Assembly: GCF_003131185.1 (NCBI RefSeq)
Contig: NZ_QFFU01000002.1
Coordinates: 248,001 to 312,000, forward strand
Source: Pseudomonas ovata
Lineage (GTDB): Bacteria; Pseudomonadota; Gammaproteobacteria; Pseudomonadales; Pseudomonadaceae
Reading direction: 5' to 3'
Length of the DNA stretch: 64,000 nucleotides
Shown here: piece by piece, positions 34,938 to 42,875 of the stretch
How positions within the stretch are numbered: position 1 is the first letter of the stretch
Layout: each line of letters starts with the position of its first letter
The notes under the pieces: generated by a model
The model's database searches: none
Told to the model about the DNA's origin: nothing
The model's input: only the letters and a program-made list of their open reading frames with translations
Translations under genes and position numbers: made by a program

Positions 34938-36107
34938 TCAGGGTTTGAATACGGCACGCAGGCACTGGTCGTTTTTCTCCTTGAACAATCGGTAGCCTTC
35001 GGGTGCATCTTCCAGGCTCATCGGGTGGGTCAGCAGGTATGAAGGGTCCAATTCGCCTTTCTGGATGTGTTCGAACAGCGTACGGGCATAGCGCTGGCCG
35101 GGCTGCTGACCGGACTTGAGTGTCAGTGCCTTGTTGACGATGGCACCCATGGGAAACTTGTCCAGCAACCCGCCGTAGACACCGATCACCGAAACCGTGC
35201 CGCCTTTACGACAGGCCCGTATGGCCTGGCGCAGCACGGTGCCGCGTTCGGTGTGCAGCCTCAGCATCTGCTTGGCCTTGTCGTAGGCATGGTCGATTTC
35301 GGTGCCATGAGCTTCCATGCCCACGCAGTCGATGCAGCGGTCCGGCCCGCGGCCACCGGTCAGCTCCAGCAAGGCCTCGTGCACATTGGTGTGTTCATAA
35401 TTGATGACGATGGCGTTGCCGCGCTCCTGGGCCAGTTTCAGCCGGTCAGGGTAGCGGTCGATGGCAATGACGCGTTCTGCGCCCAGCAGGTAGGCGCTGC
35501 GGATCGCCATTTGCCCCACACCGCCGCAGCCCCAGACCGCCACGGTATCGCCGGGCTGGATGTCGGCGATGTCGGCGGCAAAATAGCCAGTGGGCGCGGC
35601 ATCGGAGACGAACAGGGCTTGTTCATCGCTGACGCCTTCGGGCACCTTGAACAGGTTGGTGTCGGCATACGGCACGCGGATATAGGTCGCATGGCTGCCC
35701 GGATAACCGCCGAAGGCGTGGCTGTAGCCCAGGATGCCGCAGCACGGCTGCCCGTAGGCCAGGTCCGTGACCGACGGATTGGGGTTGGAGTTGTCGCAAC
35801 AGGAAAAATCGTTGCGCTGGCACGGCTCGCAGTGGCCGCAACCGATGATCGAAATGCTGATCACCTTGTCGCCTTTGCCCAGGCCCGTGACGCCTGGGCC
35901 AACCTCGACGATTTCGCCCATGAATTCATGGCCGATGATGTCGCCAGGCTTCATGGCTGGCACGTAGCCGCCCAGCAGGTGCAGGTCCGAGCCGCACACG
36001 GAAGAGAGCGTGACGCGAATGATCGCATCGCGCGGGTTGAGTATCGAAGGGTCGGCCACGTTGTCGACCTGCAGTTTATTGGGCCCTTGCCAGGTCAGTG
36101 CGCGCAT
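34938..36107 (-). CDS. Zinc-dependent alcohol dehydrogenase (formaldehyde-dehydrogenase-like MDR)
   Basis: A 389-residue zinc MDR. It has the catalytic-zinc motif VCGSDLH with GHEFMGEI, a structural-zinc-like cluster CGHCEPCQRNDFSCCD, an insert NPSVTDLAYGQPCCGILGYSHAFGGYPGSHA seen in glutathione-independent formaldehyde dehydrogenases, and VWGCGGVGQMA as cofactor loop. Substrate is uncertain. Its ATG overlaps the stop of the SRPBCC gene by one base. In many pseudomonads such genes sit with YciF-type and SRPBCC genes in a stationary-phase or osmotic stress group. Confidence 0.92.
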   Translation of the reverse strand: MRALTWQGPNKLQVDNVADPSILNPRDAIIRVTLSSVCGSDLHLLGGYVPAMKPGDIIGHEFMGEIVEVGPGVTGLGKGDKVISISIIGCGHCEPCQRNDFSCCDNSNPNPSVTDLAYGQPCCGILGYSHAFGGYPGSHATYIRVPYADTNLFKVPEGVSDEQALFVSDAAPTGYFAADIADIQPGDTVAVWGCGGVGQMAIRSAYLLGAERVIAIDRYPDRLKLAQERGNAIVINYEHTNVHEALLELTGGRGPDRCIDCVGMEAHGTEIDHAYDKAKQMLRLHTERGTVLRQAIRACRKGGTVSVIGVYGGLLDKFPMGAIVNKALTLKSGQQPGQRYARTLFEHIQKGELDPSYLLTHPMSLEDAPEGYRLFKEKNDQCLRAVFKP

Positions 36108-36952
36108 CAGACCACCCCCTTTTCAATGGCTACGCCGGTTTTTACGGCGGGCTCGTCCTTGTCTGGCGCCACCCCGGTCTCCGGGGTGCCATGGACATAG
36201 AAGAAGTCGCGGTCGTCATCGGGGCGCAGGCGGTTAGTGGTGACCTCACCGGTTTCCAGTTGCTGCTTGATCGCCCGCAACGCATTGAGCAGGGCTTTGT
36301 CGGTAAACAGGCCAATCGCACGCGCCAGGCCATAGCCCAGCGTCCCCAGGGTGGGCTTGCAGATAACCACCGCCTTGAGCTGCGTACCGCGCCCTGCCGG
36401 TGCAGGCGCCAACGCGACCGAGACCACGTGTTGCCAGGGTGAACCATCCGGCGTCTTCCATTGCAGGGTATGCGCGTCTTGTGTCGAGGCCGTGCGGGTG
36501 AGCGTGCACCGCACCTGGCGCCCAGCGGGGGCGCGAAGGGTCCAGCGCGTGGTATCGGGACCTGTTTCTTCAACCCGGTCGACCCAGCGCAGCAGGGGAC
36601 CGACATTTTTTTCGGCCTGGATGAATTCACGCACTTCATCCAGCGGCCGGTTGATGGTAATGCTGCGCATGATGGCTTCACTGACGGGCCAGTCATGCTC
36701 GACACTGAAGCGCTGCTCGAAAGGCGTGGGCGTCAGCGCTTGCTTTAACGCGCAATGCCCCGTTGCACCACGAAACACCGCATAGGCGCCTGCCGCCACT
36801 TGCAAGGCACCGCTCAGGCCACCCTTGTACCAGCCGTGCAGCAGCAGCGCAGCGCCGCCGCCCACTGACAGCCGGCGCTCGGCCGGCGTCATCGCGCCAC
36901 GCGGACCGTTGTGGTGATCGGTGTGAGTCGCTACCAGAGGATGTTCAGGCAT
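36107..36952 (-). CDS. SRPBCC (START-like) family protein
   Basis: A 281-residue protein with a DUF2892-like N-terminus (TPAERRLSVGGGAALLLHGWYKGGLSGALQVAAGAYAVFRGATGHC, two hydrophobic helices) and a C-terminal polyketide-cyclase/START-type domain from about 90 (RSITINRPLDEVREFIQ). The start is chosen at 36952, where AAGGAG is well placed; upstream frame is low-quality extension. A soluble lipid-binding domain tied to the inner membrane is inferred. It is co-transcribed with the downstream dehydrogenase; function unknown. Confidence 0.85.
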   Translation of the reverse strand: MPEHPLVATHTDHHNGPRGAMTPAERRLSVGGGAALLLHGWYKGGLSGALQVAAGAYAVFRGATGHCALKQALTPTPFEQRFSVEHDWPVSEAIMRSITINRPLDEVREFIQAEKNVGPLLRWVDRVEETGPDTTRWTLRAPAGRQVRCTLTRTASTQDAHTLQWKTPDGSPWQHVVSVALAPAPAGRGTQLKAVVICKPTLGTLGYGLARAIGLFTDKALLNALRAIKQQLETGEVTTNRLRPDDDRDFFYVHGTPETGVAPDKDEPAVKTGVAIEKGVV

Positions 36953-37016
36953 ATCAATCTCCTTGAGTTGTCGACGCCGCCGCCCGGCCTGCATGGGCCC
37001 TGGCAGCGACGAGCCA

Positions 37017-37526
37017 TCAGCGCTTGGCTTGAGCGTGGGGATTTTCCGAGCGTTGCAGGAAGGCTGCCGTGATCTGCGGCAGATGCTCTCTGAGCCAGTC
37101 GGCCATGGCGATTTCCTGCGGCAGGATCTGTTCGCAGGCGCGCTGGGTTTCAGTGTCACCCGCCAGGCGAGCGGCTTCGAACAACACGGTGTACATGGCG
37201 ATTTCGATGTTTTCGAACACATAGCCGCTCATGGCGCCCTTGACCACTTCATCGCTCATGGTCATGCCGCCGACGGCTTGGCCGAAGGCCATCAACTTGC
37301 CGCCGATGTCCTTGAGTGTCGAAGGACTGCTGCCCAGCCGGTTGAGGCATCCCTCGAGCAATTCGCGCTGCTCGCAGGTTTCCTCGATGTGTTGAACGAT
37401 GCGCTGCTTGAGTACGGGGTAGTTTTCGAGGCGCTCGGATTGCGCCTTGAGCATTTTTTCCACCTGCTGTTCCATCGCATGCGCGTCACGCAGCCAGTCG
37501 AGCAGGTTTTCTTGAACCGTTGCCAT
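37017..37526 (-). CDS. YciE/YciF-type ferritin-like protein (DUF892)
   Basis: A 169-residue all-helical protein of the DUF892 family: WLRDAHAMEQQVEKMLKAQ, HIEETCEQRELLEGCLNRLG, YVFENIEIAMYTVLFEAA and CEQILPQEIAMADWL supply the Glu/His positions of a di-metal site. Members are stress-induced (YciF, general stress). First gene of the operon leading to SRPBCC, dehydrogenase and metallothionein (64-bp gap to the next gene). Confidence 0.9.
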   Translation of the reverse strand: MATVQENLLDWLRDAHAMEQQVEKMLKAQSERLENYPVLKQRIVQHIEETCEQRELLEGCLNRLGSSPSTLKDIGGKLMAFGQAVGGMTMSDEVVKGAMSGYVFENIEIAMYTVLFEAARLAGDTETQRACEQILPQEIAMADWLREHLPQITAAFLQRSENPHAQAKR

Positions 37527-37613
37527 GATTCAATCCTCCGTCGGTGATGTTTTCGATAGAAAAAATCGCGCCGCTTGAGGTTCCCTGTCTGACAGGTGGG
37601 GCCTGATGAACGG

Positions 37614-37892
37614 TTATTTAATAATGTAGTTGTACAAGCCCATGGCACAGGAGATCAGCGCAAGAGACAAAATGAACGCCGACACCGCGGCACCCACGTA
37701 CTCATGGCTGTAGGGGAAGATAGACCGTGCCTGTTCGGTCGACAGGCTTTTCAGGTAGCGGTAGCGAACAACGAAATAAACCAGGCTGATGCAGGGGTAG
37801 ATAAAGATCACCAGCATGAGCAGTTTGCCCCCGCCCACCAGAGCCAATAGCACAGCCGTCATCAGATAACTGCCATTCACCCAGGCATCCAT
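37614..37892 (-). CDS. Small membrane protein, unknown
   Basis: A roughly 92-residue protein starting MDAWVNGSYLM, with hydrophobic segments at about 9-42 (two helices, TAVLLALVGGGKLLMLVIFIY and onwards) and near the C-terminus (YVGAAVSAFILSLALISCAMGLYNYI). An ATG 22 codons upstream (37958) is also in frame. No family recognised. Three or so inner-membrane helices are likely; no partner gene is evident. Confidence 0.6.
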   Translation of the reverse strand: MDAWVNGSYLMTAVLLALVGGGKLLMLVIFIYPCISLVYFVVRYRYLKSLSTEQARSIFPYSHEYVGAAVSAFILSLALISCAMGLYNYIIK

Positions 37893-38178
37893 TGTCTTGA
37901 GCCTGAGATGAACGTTGCGGCTGGGTTCTTTATCGCGGCTTATTCGGCGAGGGTGCATCCTGATCTCTTGAGTGGGACTTTACATACCGGAACATTACAG
38001 ACTCCGGGCTATGGCTCCAACATCAATGTGCGCCAGACGATGGCGGGCATCGAATCGGGTTGCAGGGCAACAGGGTCCGTATTCGACACAGCCTCGGGAT
38101 CTATTGGCTTTGGTTTGTTGTCCGGCAGGTGAAGGGGGGTATCGATCACCCCATCATCGTTATCGACAGTTGTCATGC

Positions 38179-39045
38179 TCAGGCATCCAGAAACGCCGTC
38201 ACGCTTGCCACGAAGTGAGTATGGTGCTGAAAAATACCGCCATGCCCGGCATCTTCGTAAATGATCAAATGTGAGTTCGCAATGCGCCTGGCCAGATCGG
38301 CAGAGTGCGCCGTAGGGACCATGATGTCGTTATCGCCGTTGGCAATCAGTGTGGGAATCCTTATCCGGTCCAGAGAATGGGACGGCTGTCGGCCCCAGGC
38401 GACGATAGCCTGTAGTTGACGCCAGAACGCGATGGGCGTGGCGGGTTTGTCGCGGTCCGTCCTGCGTTCTTTCAAGCGTTGCAGAAAATGCCTGGCAGCT
38501 TGCTGTCCATTGGCTGTTGAGGTGAAAAACAGGTAGGCCTTTGGATCACGCAACGTGAATAACCCCTTGAGCATCAAGGGCCAGCTCACCGACCAGACAC
38601 GGTCGATGCCTGCACCACCCGCCGGCCCTGTACCGGTGAGCACCAGCCGGCGCACCAGGTCCGGCGCGCTCAGCGCTATTTCCTGGGCCACGAAGCCCCC
38701 CAGTGAAAACCCCAGCAGGTCGACCTTGTCGAAGCCAAGCGCCCGGATGACAGCGATGGCATCTACGGCCATTGCACGAACCGTGTTGGGAGAGGTGCCA
38801 CCGGACAAACCGATGCCGCGATAGTTGGTGGCGATAACGCGCCGTGAATGAGAAAGCCCATCCACTACCCGAGGGTCGAAGTTATCCAGAACAGCGCCCC
38901 AATGGTTCAGCAGAATGAGCGGAATATCACCCTTGGGACCTGTATCGCGGTAAGCGAATACCGTTTTATCAATCATGATCCATTGGTTGGCAGCCGTGAT
39001 GAACGGCGTACCCGATTGGAAAGGCGACAGGTCTTTTCTGTTCAT
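38179..39045 (-). CDS. Alpha/beta hydrolase
   Basis: A 288-residue alpha/beta-fold hydrolase. The oxyanion region is LLNHWGAVLDNFD, the nucleophile elbow GFSLGG, the acid NGDNDIMVP and the histidine DAGHGG. The NHWG in place of the common HG pair is characteristic of a branch annotated as oxidoreductase or hydrolase, with unknown substrate. It stands alone; a pair of overlapping inverted repeats lies about 70 bp upstream of its start and may be its operator. Confidence 0.9.
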   Translation of the reverse strand: MNRKDLSPFQSGTPFITAANQWIMIDKTVFAYRDTGPKGDIPLILLNHWGAVLDNFDPRVVDGLSHSRRVIATNYRGIGLSGGTSPNTVRAMAVDAIAVIRALGFDKVDLLGFSLGGFVAQEIALSAPDLVRRLVLTGTGPAGGAGIDRVWSVSWPLMLKGLFTLRDPKAYLFFTSTANGQQAARHFLQRLKERRTDRDKPATPIAFWRQLQAIVAWGRQPSHSLDRIRIPTLIANGDNDIMVPTAHSADLARRIANSHLIIYEDAGHGGIFQHHTHFVASVTAFLDA

Positions 39046-39114
39046 GTGTGCTCTGCAACGGCAATCAAAGCCGTCTCCACAAAGGGAAATGACTGGGGAT
39101 TATGATGCTGACCG

Positions 39115-39155
39115 TAATCAAAATCCATCATTTTGATTATGAATGACATCATAAT
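39115..39155. promoter_or_regulatory. Overlapping inverted repeats upstream of the hydrolase
   Basis: TAATCAAAA-N7-TTTTGATTA (39115-39139) is a perfect 9-bp inverted repeat, and ATTATGA-N6-TCATAAT (39136-39155) overlaps it. The size fits dimeric TetR or MarR-like sites. No such regulator is adjacent. They lie 70-110 bp upstream of the hydrolase start. Confidence 0.6.
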
Positions 39156-39234
39156 TAAGGCGATGAGGTCAGAGAAGGCGGCGCGAGAGGGATATAAGAG
39201 GAGCGATGGCCTTGGGCAGGAAAACACCCAATAG

Positions 39235-39250
39235 CTGTATTTATATACAG
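39235..39250. promoter_or_regulatory. LexA-like SOS box 1
   Basis: CTGTATTTATATACAG matches CTG-N10-CAG and has perfect CTGTAT/ATACAG arms, as in gamma-proteobacterial LexA boxes. Confidence 0.65.
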
Positions 39251-39430
39251 TTATCGGGTAGTCGCCTGATTTTCCTGCTTGCTCATGCGGTTCAGCACCT
39301 GATCGTCAGCGCAAAAGGCGCATGACCCAATGAACACTGGGCTTTGCGGGAAGGGCGGGGGCGTGCGATAGCATTTTGGAAAAAGGTCAGGCCTGGAAAA
39401 AGTGTCAAGATTACGGGGGTTTCAAGGTGA

Positions 39431-39446
39431 CTGTATGAATATACAG
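39431..39446. promoter_or_regulatory. LexA-like SOS box 2
   Basis: CTGTATGAATATACAG has the same perfect arms as the box at 39235, 196 bp away. It lies 40 bp beyond the end of the mvaT terminator. Confidence 0.65.
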
Positions 39447-39486
39447 TAATAGAGGCAGGGCAGACGCTTTTCCTGCCTGCACGAAA

Positions 39487-39506
39487 AAGGGCCCCTTGGG
39501 GCCCTT
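39487..39506 (-). terminator. Rho-independent terminator of mvaT
   Basis: AAGGGCCCC-TT-GGGGCCCTT makes a strong stem. On the minus strand it is followed by a TTTTT run. It lies 22 bp after the mvaT stop, so it ends that transcript. Confidence 0.85.
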
Positions 39507-39527
39507 GTCCGTCACAGCCAGATCCAG

Positions 39528-39896
39528 TCAGGACAGCCACGACTCAACGGTGTTCGAACCGTGCTCGGACTTCCACTCTTTCAGGGTCTTGTGATTGCCA
39601 CCCTTGGTCTCGACCACTTCACCGGTATGCGGGTTCTTGTATACCTTGACCGAGCGAGGCTTGCGCGGCGCTTTTTCCGGGGCCGGTGCAGGGCGACCGG
39701 GCTTGGCAGCCAGGCGTGGATCCAGGACCGAGATAATGTCCTTGAGGCTCTTGTTGTAGTCGCCCAACAAGGCACGCAATTTGGTCTCAAACTCGATTTC
39801 TTGTTCAAGGCCCTTGTCGCCTTTCATGGCCTCCAGTGCAGCGAGTTGCTCGGCAAGGTGACGTTCAAGTTGGCGGAATTCAGCAAGTTTAGACAT
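39528..39896 (-). CDS. mvaT: MvaT-family H-NS-like nucleoid protein
   Basis: A 122-residue protein. It has an N-terminal coiled-coil oligomerisation region (MSKLAEFRQLERHLAEQLAALEAMKG), a linker rich in Pro/Ala/Lys, and the C-terminal DNA-binding domain RSVKVYKNPHTGEVVETKGGNHKTLKEWKSEHG of MvaT/MvaU/TurA-type xenogeneic silencers. The family is restricted to Pseudomonas relatives and binds AT-rich DNA in the minor groove. GGAG precedes the ATG, and a strong terminator follows. Confidence 0.95.
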   Translation of the reverse strand: MSKLAEFRQLERHLAEQLAALEAMKGDKGLEQEIEFETKLRALLGDYNKSLKDIISVLDPRLAAKPGRPAPAPEKAPRKPRSVKVYKNPHTGEVVETKGGNHKTLKEWKSEHGSNTVESWLS

Positions 39897-40163
39897 TGGA
39901 GCTCCAGGCAGGGGGAAGATTAACGGGGTTAATTACTATGACCGGTGGCCGGGATATGAGTTGCACTTAATTATGAATATCTTGCCATTACACTTTTCAG
40001 CGGCGCTGTCATTGCAGGACCCCGCCTTTGAATCTGGCAGACAGCTGCGAAACCGGGGCATTGAAAGTTACCGCCTTGTGCGCACGGATGGGCCATTGAA
40101 AGAAGACCGGTGCGGACACTGCGCCTGCGAAGAGTAAAGGCGCTTGCCAATGCGTTAAGTCTT

Positions 40164-41051
40164 TTAATTGGACCGCACTTGCGCACGCCGTGACATCAAC
40201 ACCAGGGTAATCCCCACAAGCACGGCGCACGACGCCAGCACCAGCCGCAGCGAGAGGCTTTCGCCCAGGAATATCAAGCCGCCGACAGACGCCAACACCG
40301 GAACACTGAGCTGCACCGAGGCCGCCTGGAATGAACCGAGCCTGGGCATCACCCTGTACCAGAGGGCGTACCCGATCCCGGAGGCAATGGCACCGGAGAC
40401 CAGCGCTGCAATGACACCGGCTAGCGTCATCCGGATCTCATCGGCCTGCAGCAGCGCAACAAGCACAATGGCGGGAATGGCCAGCATGAAGTTGCCCGTC
40501 GTTGAACCCAGCGGGCTTGATGCCCCCTTTCCCAGAATCGAATAAATGCCCCAGGCCATCCCGGCGATGATCATGATCATTGAGCTGATGAGGGGCGGGG
40601 CGCTGCTGCCTGGCAGCAGCAGCGCGACCAGGCCGGCAGACGCGATCAGCAATCCGGCGACGGCGGGGACCGACAGGCGCTCGCCCCGGAACAGTCCATA
40701 GCCGACGATCGTCATCTGCACAGCGCCAAACAACAGCAGGGCGCCGGTGCCGGTGTCGAGCTGCACGTAGGCGTAGGCAAACCCCAAGGCATAGACAAAC
40801 AGCGATAACGCACCTTTCCAGTTGCCCTGCATACTTTCGGTTTTTGTGCGCAGGCTGGAAATCAACCACAACGCCAACGCCCCACTCAGCAGGCGCACAA
40901 GGGTAAAGGCCACCGGGTCGATGGCCTCGCCGCGCAGGGCCACCCGGCACAGTAACGAATTGGCTGCAAAGGCGAGCATGGCAAGCGCCGTCAGCAGCAT
41001 CAGCCGGTGCTGTTTGCTCAAGGGGGCGATCAGGCTGGAACTCGGGTTCAC
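40164..41051 (-). CDS. DMT superfamily (EamA) transporter
   Basis: A 295-residue protein with ten hydrophobic segments in two EamA repeats (MLLTALAMLAFAANSLLCRVALRG at the first; IIAGMAWGIYSILGKGASSPLGS at the second). The RhaT/YdcZ-like N-terminus NSLLCR is seen in pseudomonad exporters. Likely a metabolite or drug exporter of the inner membrane. The 267-bp gap to mvaT contains only the mvaT promoter region and nothing else that was recognised. Confidence 0.9.
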   Translation of the reverse strand: MNPSSSLIAPLSKQHRLMLLTALAMLAFAANSLLCRVALRGEAIDPVAFTLVRLLSGALALWLISSLRTKTESMQGNWKGALSLFVYALGFAYAYVQLDTGTGALLLFGAVQMTIVGYGLFRGERLSVPAVAGLLIASAGLVALLLPGSSAPPLISSMIMIIAGMAWGIYSILGKGASSPLGSTTGNFMLAIPAIVLVALLQADEIRMTLAGVIAALVSGAIASGIGYALWYRVMPRLGSFQAASVQLSVPVLASVGGLIFLGESLSLRLVLASCAVLVGITLVLMSRRAQVRSN

Positions 41052-41283
41052 TTATTATTCCTCCACGGGGTCGGGTCGGATGGGTGATGGATTGGCGTTT
41101 CAGCCCGTCCAGCCTGAGCATAGGGCTTCAAGCAGGCCGCGCCACGGTAAAGGCACTAAAGCGCATAGATGCACTGCGACAATCTGTCCACCCCCCTGGC
41201 AAGCAGGCCTTGCGCAGGAACCGGCGGGCAAGGGGTGTGGCAGTCGGTCGCAGGCCGTGCGGCCAGGGCGCCTCTCTTCAAGC

Positions 41284-41313
41284 GGGCGGCTTTAGGTGCT
41301 AAAGTCGCCGCCC
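41284..41313 (+). promoter_or_regulatory. Hairpin abutting the first DUF2946 start codon
   Basis: GGGCGGC TTTAG-GTG-CTAAA GTC GCCGCCC folds into a stem of 7 plus 5 base pairs with a 3-nt bulge, ending directly at the ATG (41314). It occupies the place of a ribosome site, and no AGGAG-type sequence is visible. It could limit initiation until it is opened. Confidence 0.5.
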
Positions 41314-41694
41314 ATGAAAAAGTCACCTACCCACCGCACCTCCATCGTAATGGCACTGTATTTTTGCGTGCTGTTCAACGTGCTGTCGTGCGGTATAGGT
41401 CATGGGCAGGCCCTCGGCCTGGCCCTCAATGGCATCGGTGGCAGCTATTGCAGCCTGGGCAGTAATGCTTCGGCCTTGAGCGATCAACAGGATAGCGCCC
41501 TGAGCGCTGCCGACTGGAGCAACCTGTTCACGTGCCCGATGGGCTCGGCGAGCCTGCTGGTTCTGGTGTTTCTCATCGCTGTTGCCTGGCTGCTGGCACG
41601 CGCCAACCGCCCGGCCGTGATGCGCGAGGTGCGCAGCCAGGCACCGCCACGTTACTGCTGGCCTTCGGCCAATCCTCGAGCTTCTCCTTTCTGA
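41314..41694 (+). CDS. DUF2946 family membrane-associated protein 1
   Basis: A 126-residue protein. A first hydrophobic segment (SIVMALYFCVLFNVLSCGIGHG) is followed by YCSLG and LFTCPMGSAS, then a second helix (LLVLVFLIAVAWLLA) and a tail ending with the W-P-S-x-N-P-R-A motif also seen in the second DUF2946 protein. DUF2946 members often sit beside TonB-dependent receptors for copper or similar cofactors; the metal role is inferred from context. The ATG at 41314 is preceded by a stable hairpin. Confidence 0.8.
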   Translation: MKKSPTHRTSIVMALYFCVLFNVLSCGIGHGQALGLALNGIGGSYCSLGSNASALSDQQDSALSAADWSNLFTCPMGSASLLVLVFLIAVAWLLARANRPAVMREVRSQAPPRYCWPSANPRASPF

Positions 41695-41816
41695 TACGGC
41701 TTGCGCTTTAGCGTTGGGCAGGCCTTTGCCTGCCGGCGAACGCTGACGGTAATCCCGGGTCGCCCTGCACAGGCGGCACGGGCCTGCCGCAGGCTATCTG
41801 AATTGAGGAGCACACA

Positions 41817-42386
41817 ATGTCTCGTACCCTGACGGGGCCGGCCCTGCTGGAAGCCCTTGCGCGCCCGGCGCACAAGGTCGATGCCCGGCTGCCGTTTCCC
41901 GATTACCCCTGCAATGCCCGCAGTTTCGTCAACCTGGATGCGCGCCTGTTACCGTACTGGCACACCTTGTTCGACGTCTGCCCTGGCTTGCTCAAGCTTG
42001 ACCCGCCGGAAGGGCTTGAACTGTTTCGTCGCTTCATGACCTGGGCCTATCGTCATCACCCGGCCCTGGACTGGACCTATTACATCAGTGTGTGCCGCTG
42101 GTTGCTGGGGTCGCCGTACAAGGCGCGGGTTACCGAGGAGCATGTCGAGGCCTTCATGGTGGCGGCCGCCGCGCTGTGGGTTACTACCGATGTGTCCCAG
42201 GCCCGTGGCCTGCTATTGGCCTGGCAACCGATGGCCGATGTGGTGGTGGAATGGAAGCCGGGGATGCAGCCAACCACGGCCTGGCCGCACGAAAACCTGC
42301 CACCACCGCCTTGGGCATTTTCCTGGAGCCCGCTCAGCGGCAAGGGCCAGGGCGGATTCCGGCGTTGGCTGCCGGTGCCGGGCTGA
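41817..42386 (+). CDS. Uncharacterised 189-residue protein
   Basis: No family recognised. The start is supported by GAGGAG 6 bp before the ATG. The protein is soluble-looking, rich in Trp and aromatic residues (LPYWHTLFDVCPGLLKL; FRRFMTWAYRHHPALDWTYYI; VVEWKPGMQP), with no signal peptide and a Pro-rich tail (LPPPPWAFSW). It is set between two DUF2946 genes, 14 bp before the second, so it probably acts with them and with the receptor genes downstream. Confidence 0.7.
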   Translation: MSRTLTGPALLEALARPAHKVDARLPFPDYPCNARSFVNLDARLLPYWHTLFDVCPGLLKLDPPEGLELFRRFMTWAYRHHPALDWTYYISVCRWLLGSPYKARVTEEHVEAFMVAAAALWVTTDVSQARGLLLAWQPMADVVVEWKPGMQPTTAWPHENLPPPPWAFSWSPLSGKGQGGFRRWLPVPG

Positions 42387-42400
42387 GCCAGGAACCGATC

Positions 42401-42808
42401 ATGCACCTGTCCCGGACCGACCGCTCACTGATTGCATGGATGCTCTACGCCAGCGTCCTGTTCAGTCTGTTCGCGTACAGCCTGCACCATGGGCAAATGG
42501 CAGGGCTGGCGCTCAGCGGGCTCGACGGCGGTTACTGCACGATGGACAGTGGCGCCGGCCTGGGGCAGGGCAGTGGCGCTGATCATACCCAGAAGGTGGC
42601 TGCCCAACTGTCCTGCCCATTGTGTTCGACCTCCGGCATGGCCCTGGCCCTGAACTCGCTGGGTTGGGGATTGCATGCGGTCTTTCTGGGCGCGAACGCA
42701 CCGATTGTCGTGCGCAGTTGGGCCCAGCCGCCACCGCGTGACCTGTGGCCCTCGCGCAACCCCCGCGCGCCACCCGTGCCTATTCCCGCTGTGACCCCCA
42801 CCGTCTGA
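42401..42808 (+). CDS. DUF2946 family membrane-associated protein 2
   Basis: A 135-residue protein with an N-terminal helix (SLIAWMLYASVLFSLFAYSLHHGQMAGLALSG), GGYCTMDSG, the CxxC motif LSCPLCSTSG, a second hydrophobic stretch and the tail LWPSRNPRAPP. Compared with the first copy it keeps the CxxC pair and the HHGQM His/Met cluster, suitable for metal binding at the periplasmic face. CAGGA lies 8 bp upstream of the ATG. It lies 67 bp before the TonB-dependent receptor gene. Confidence 0.82.
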   Translation: MHLSRTDRSLIAWMLYASVLFSLFAYSLHHGQMAGLALSGLDGGYCTMDSGAGLGQGSGADHTQKVAAQLSCPLCSTSGMALALNSLGWGLHAVFLGANAPIVVRSWAQPPPRDLWPSRNPRAPPVPIPAVTPTV

Positions 42809-42875
42809 GTCCGTCAGCCTGCGCCTTGTCGCAGCCGGAAACAGCGTCACATTTTCTGCGTGGAAGTCGTTGTTC

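Larger units (their letters stand above)
39046..39527. other. 482-bp gene-poor region between hydrolase and mvaT
   Basis: The region contains the hydrolase operator candidates (39115-39155), two LexA-like boxes (39235-39250 and 39431-39446) and the mvaT terminator. The roughly 180 bp between the LexA-like boxes hold only very short open frames on either strand. GCAGGAAAA and TTTTCCTGC flank the first box as outer inverted arms. Confidence 0.55.

Noticed and set aside
34500..34948. Plus-strand open frames opposite the metallothionein gene
   Set aside because: The minus strand encodes the conserved Cys-rich protein with a good ribosome site; the plus-strand frames are antisense and begin within a REP element.
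39292..39540. Minus-strand open frame of 82 codons across the region between the LexA-like boxes
   Set aside because: It runs through the mvaT terminator and into mvaT, has no ribosome site and low-complexity, unlike-protein composition.
41052..42875. Cobalamin riboswitch or Fur/Zur box expected before TonB receptor genes
   Set aside because: Looked for the AGTCAGGAGACC-like B12 box and for GATAATGATA-like sites between 41052 and 41313 and before 42876; none was seen.
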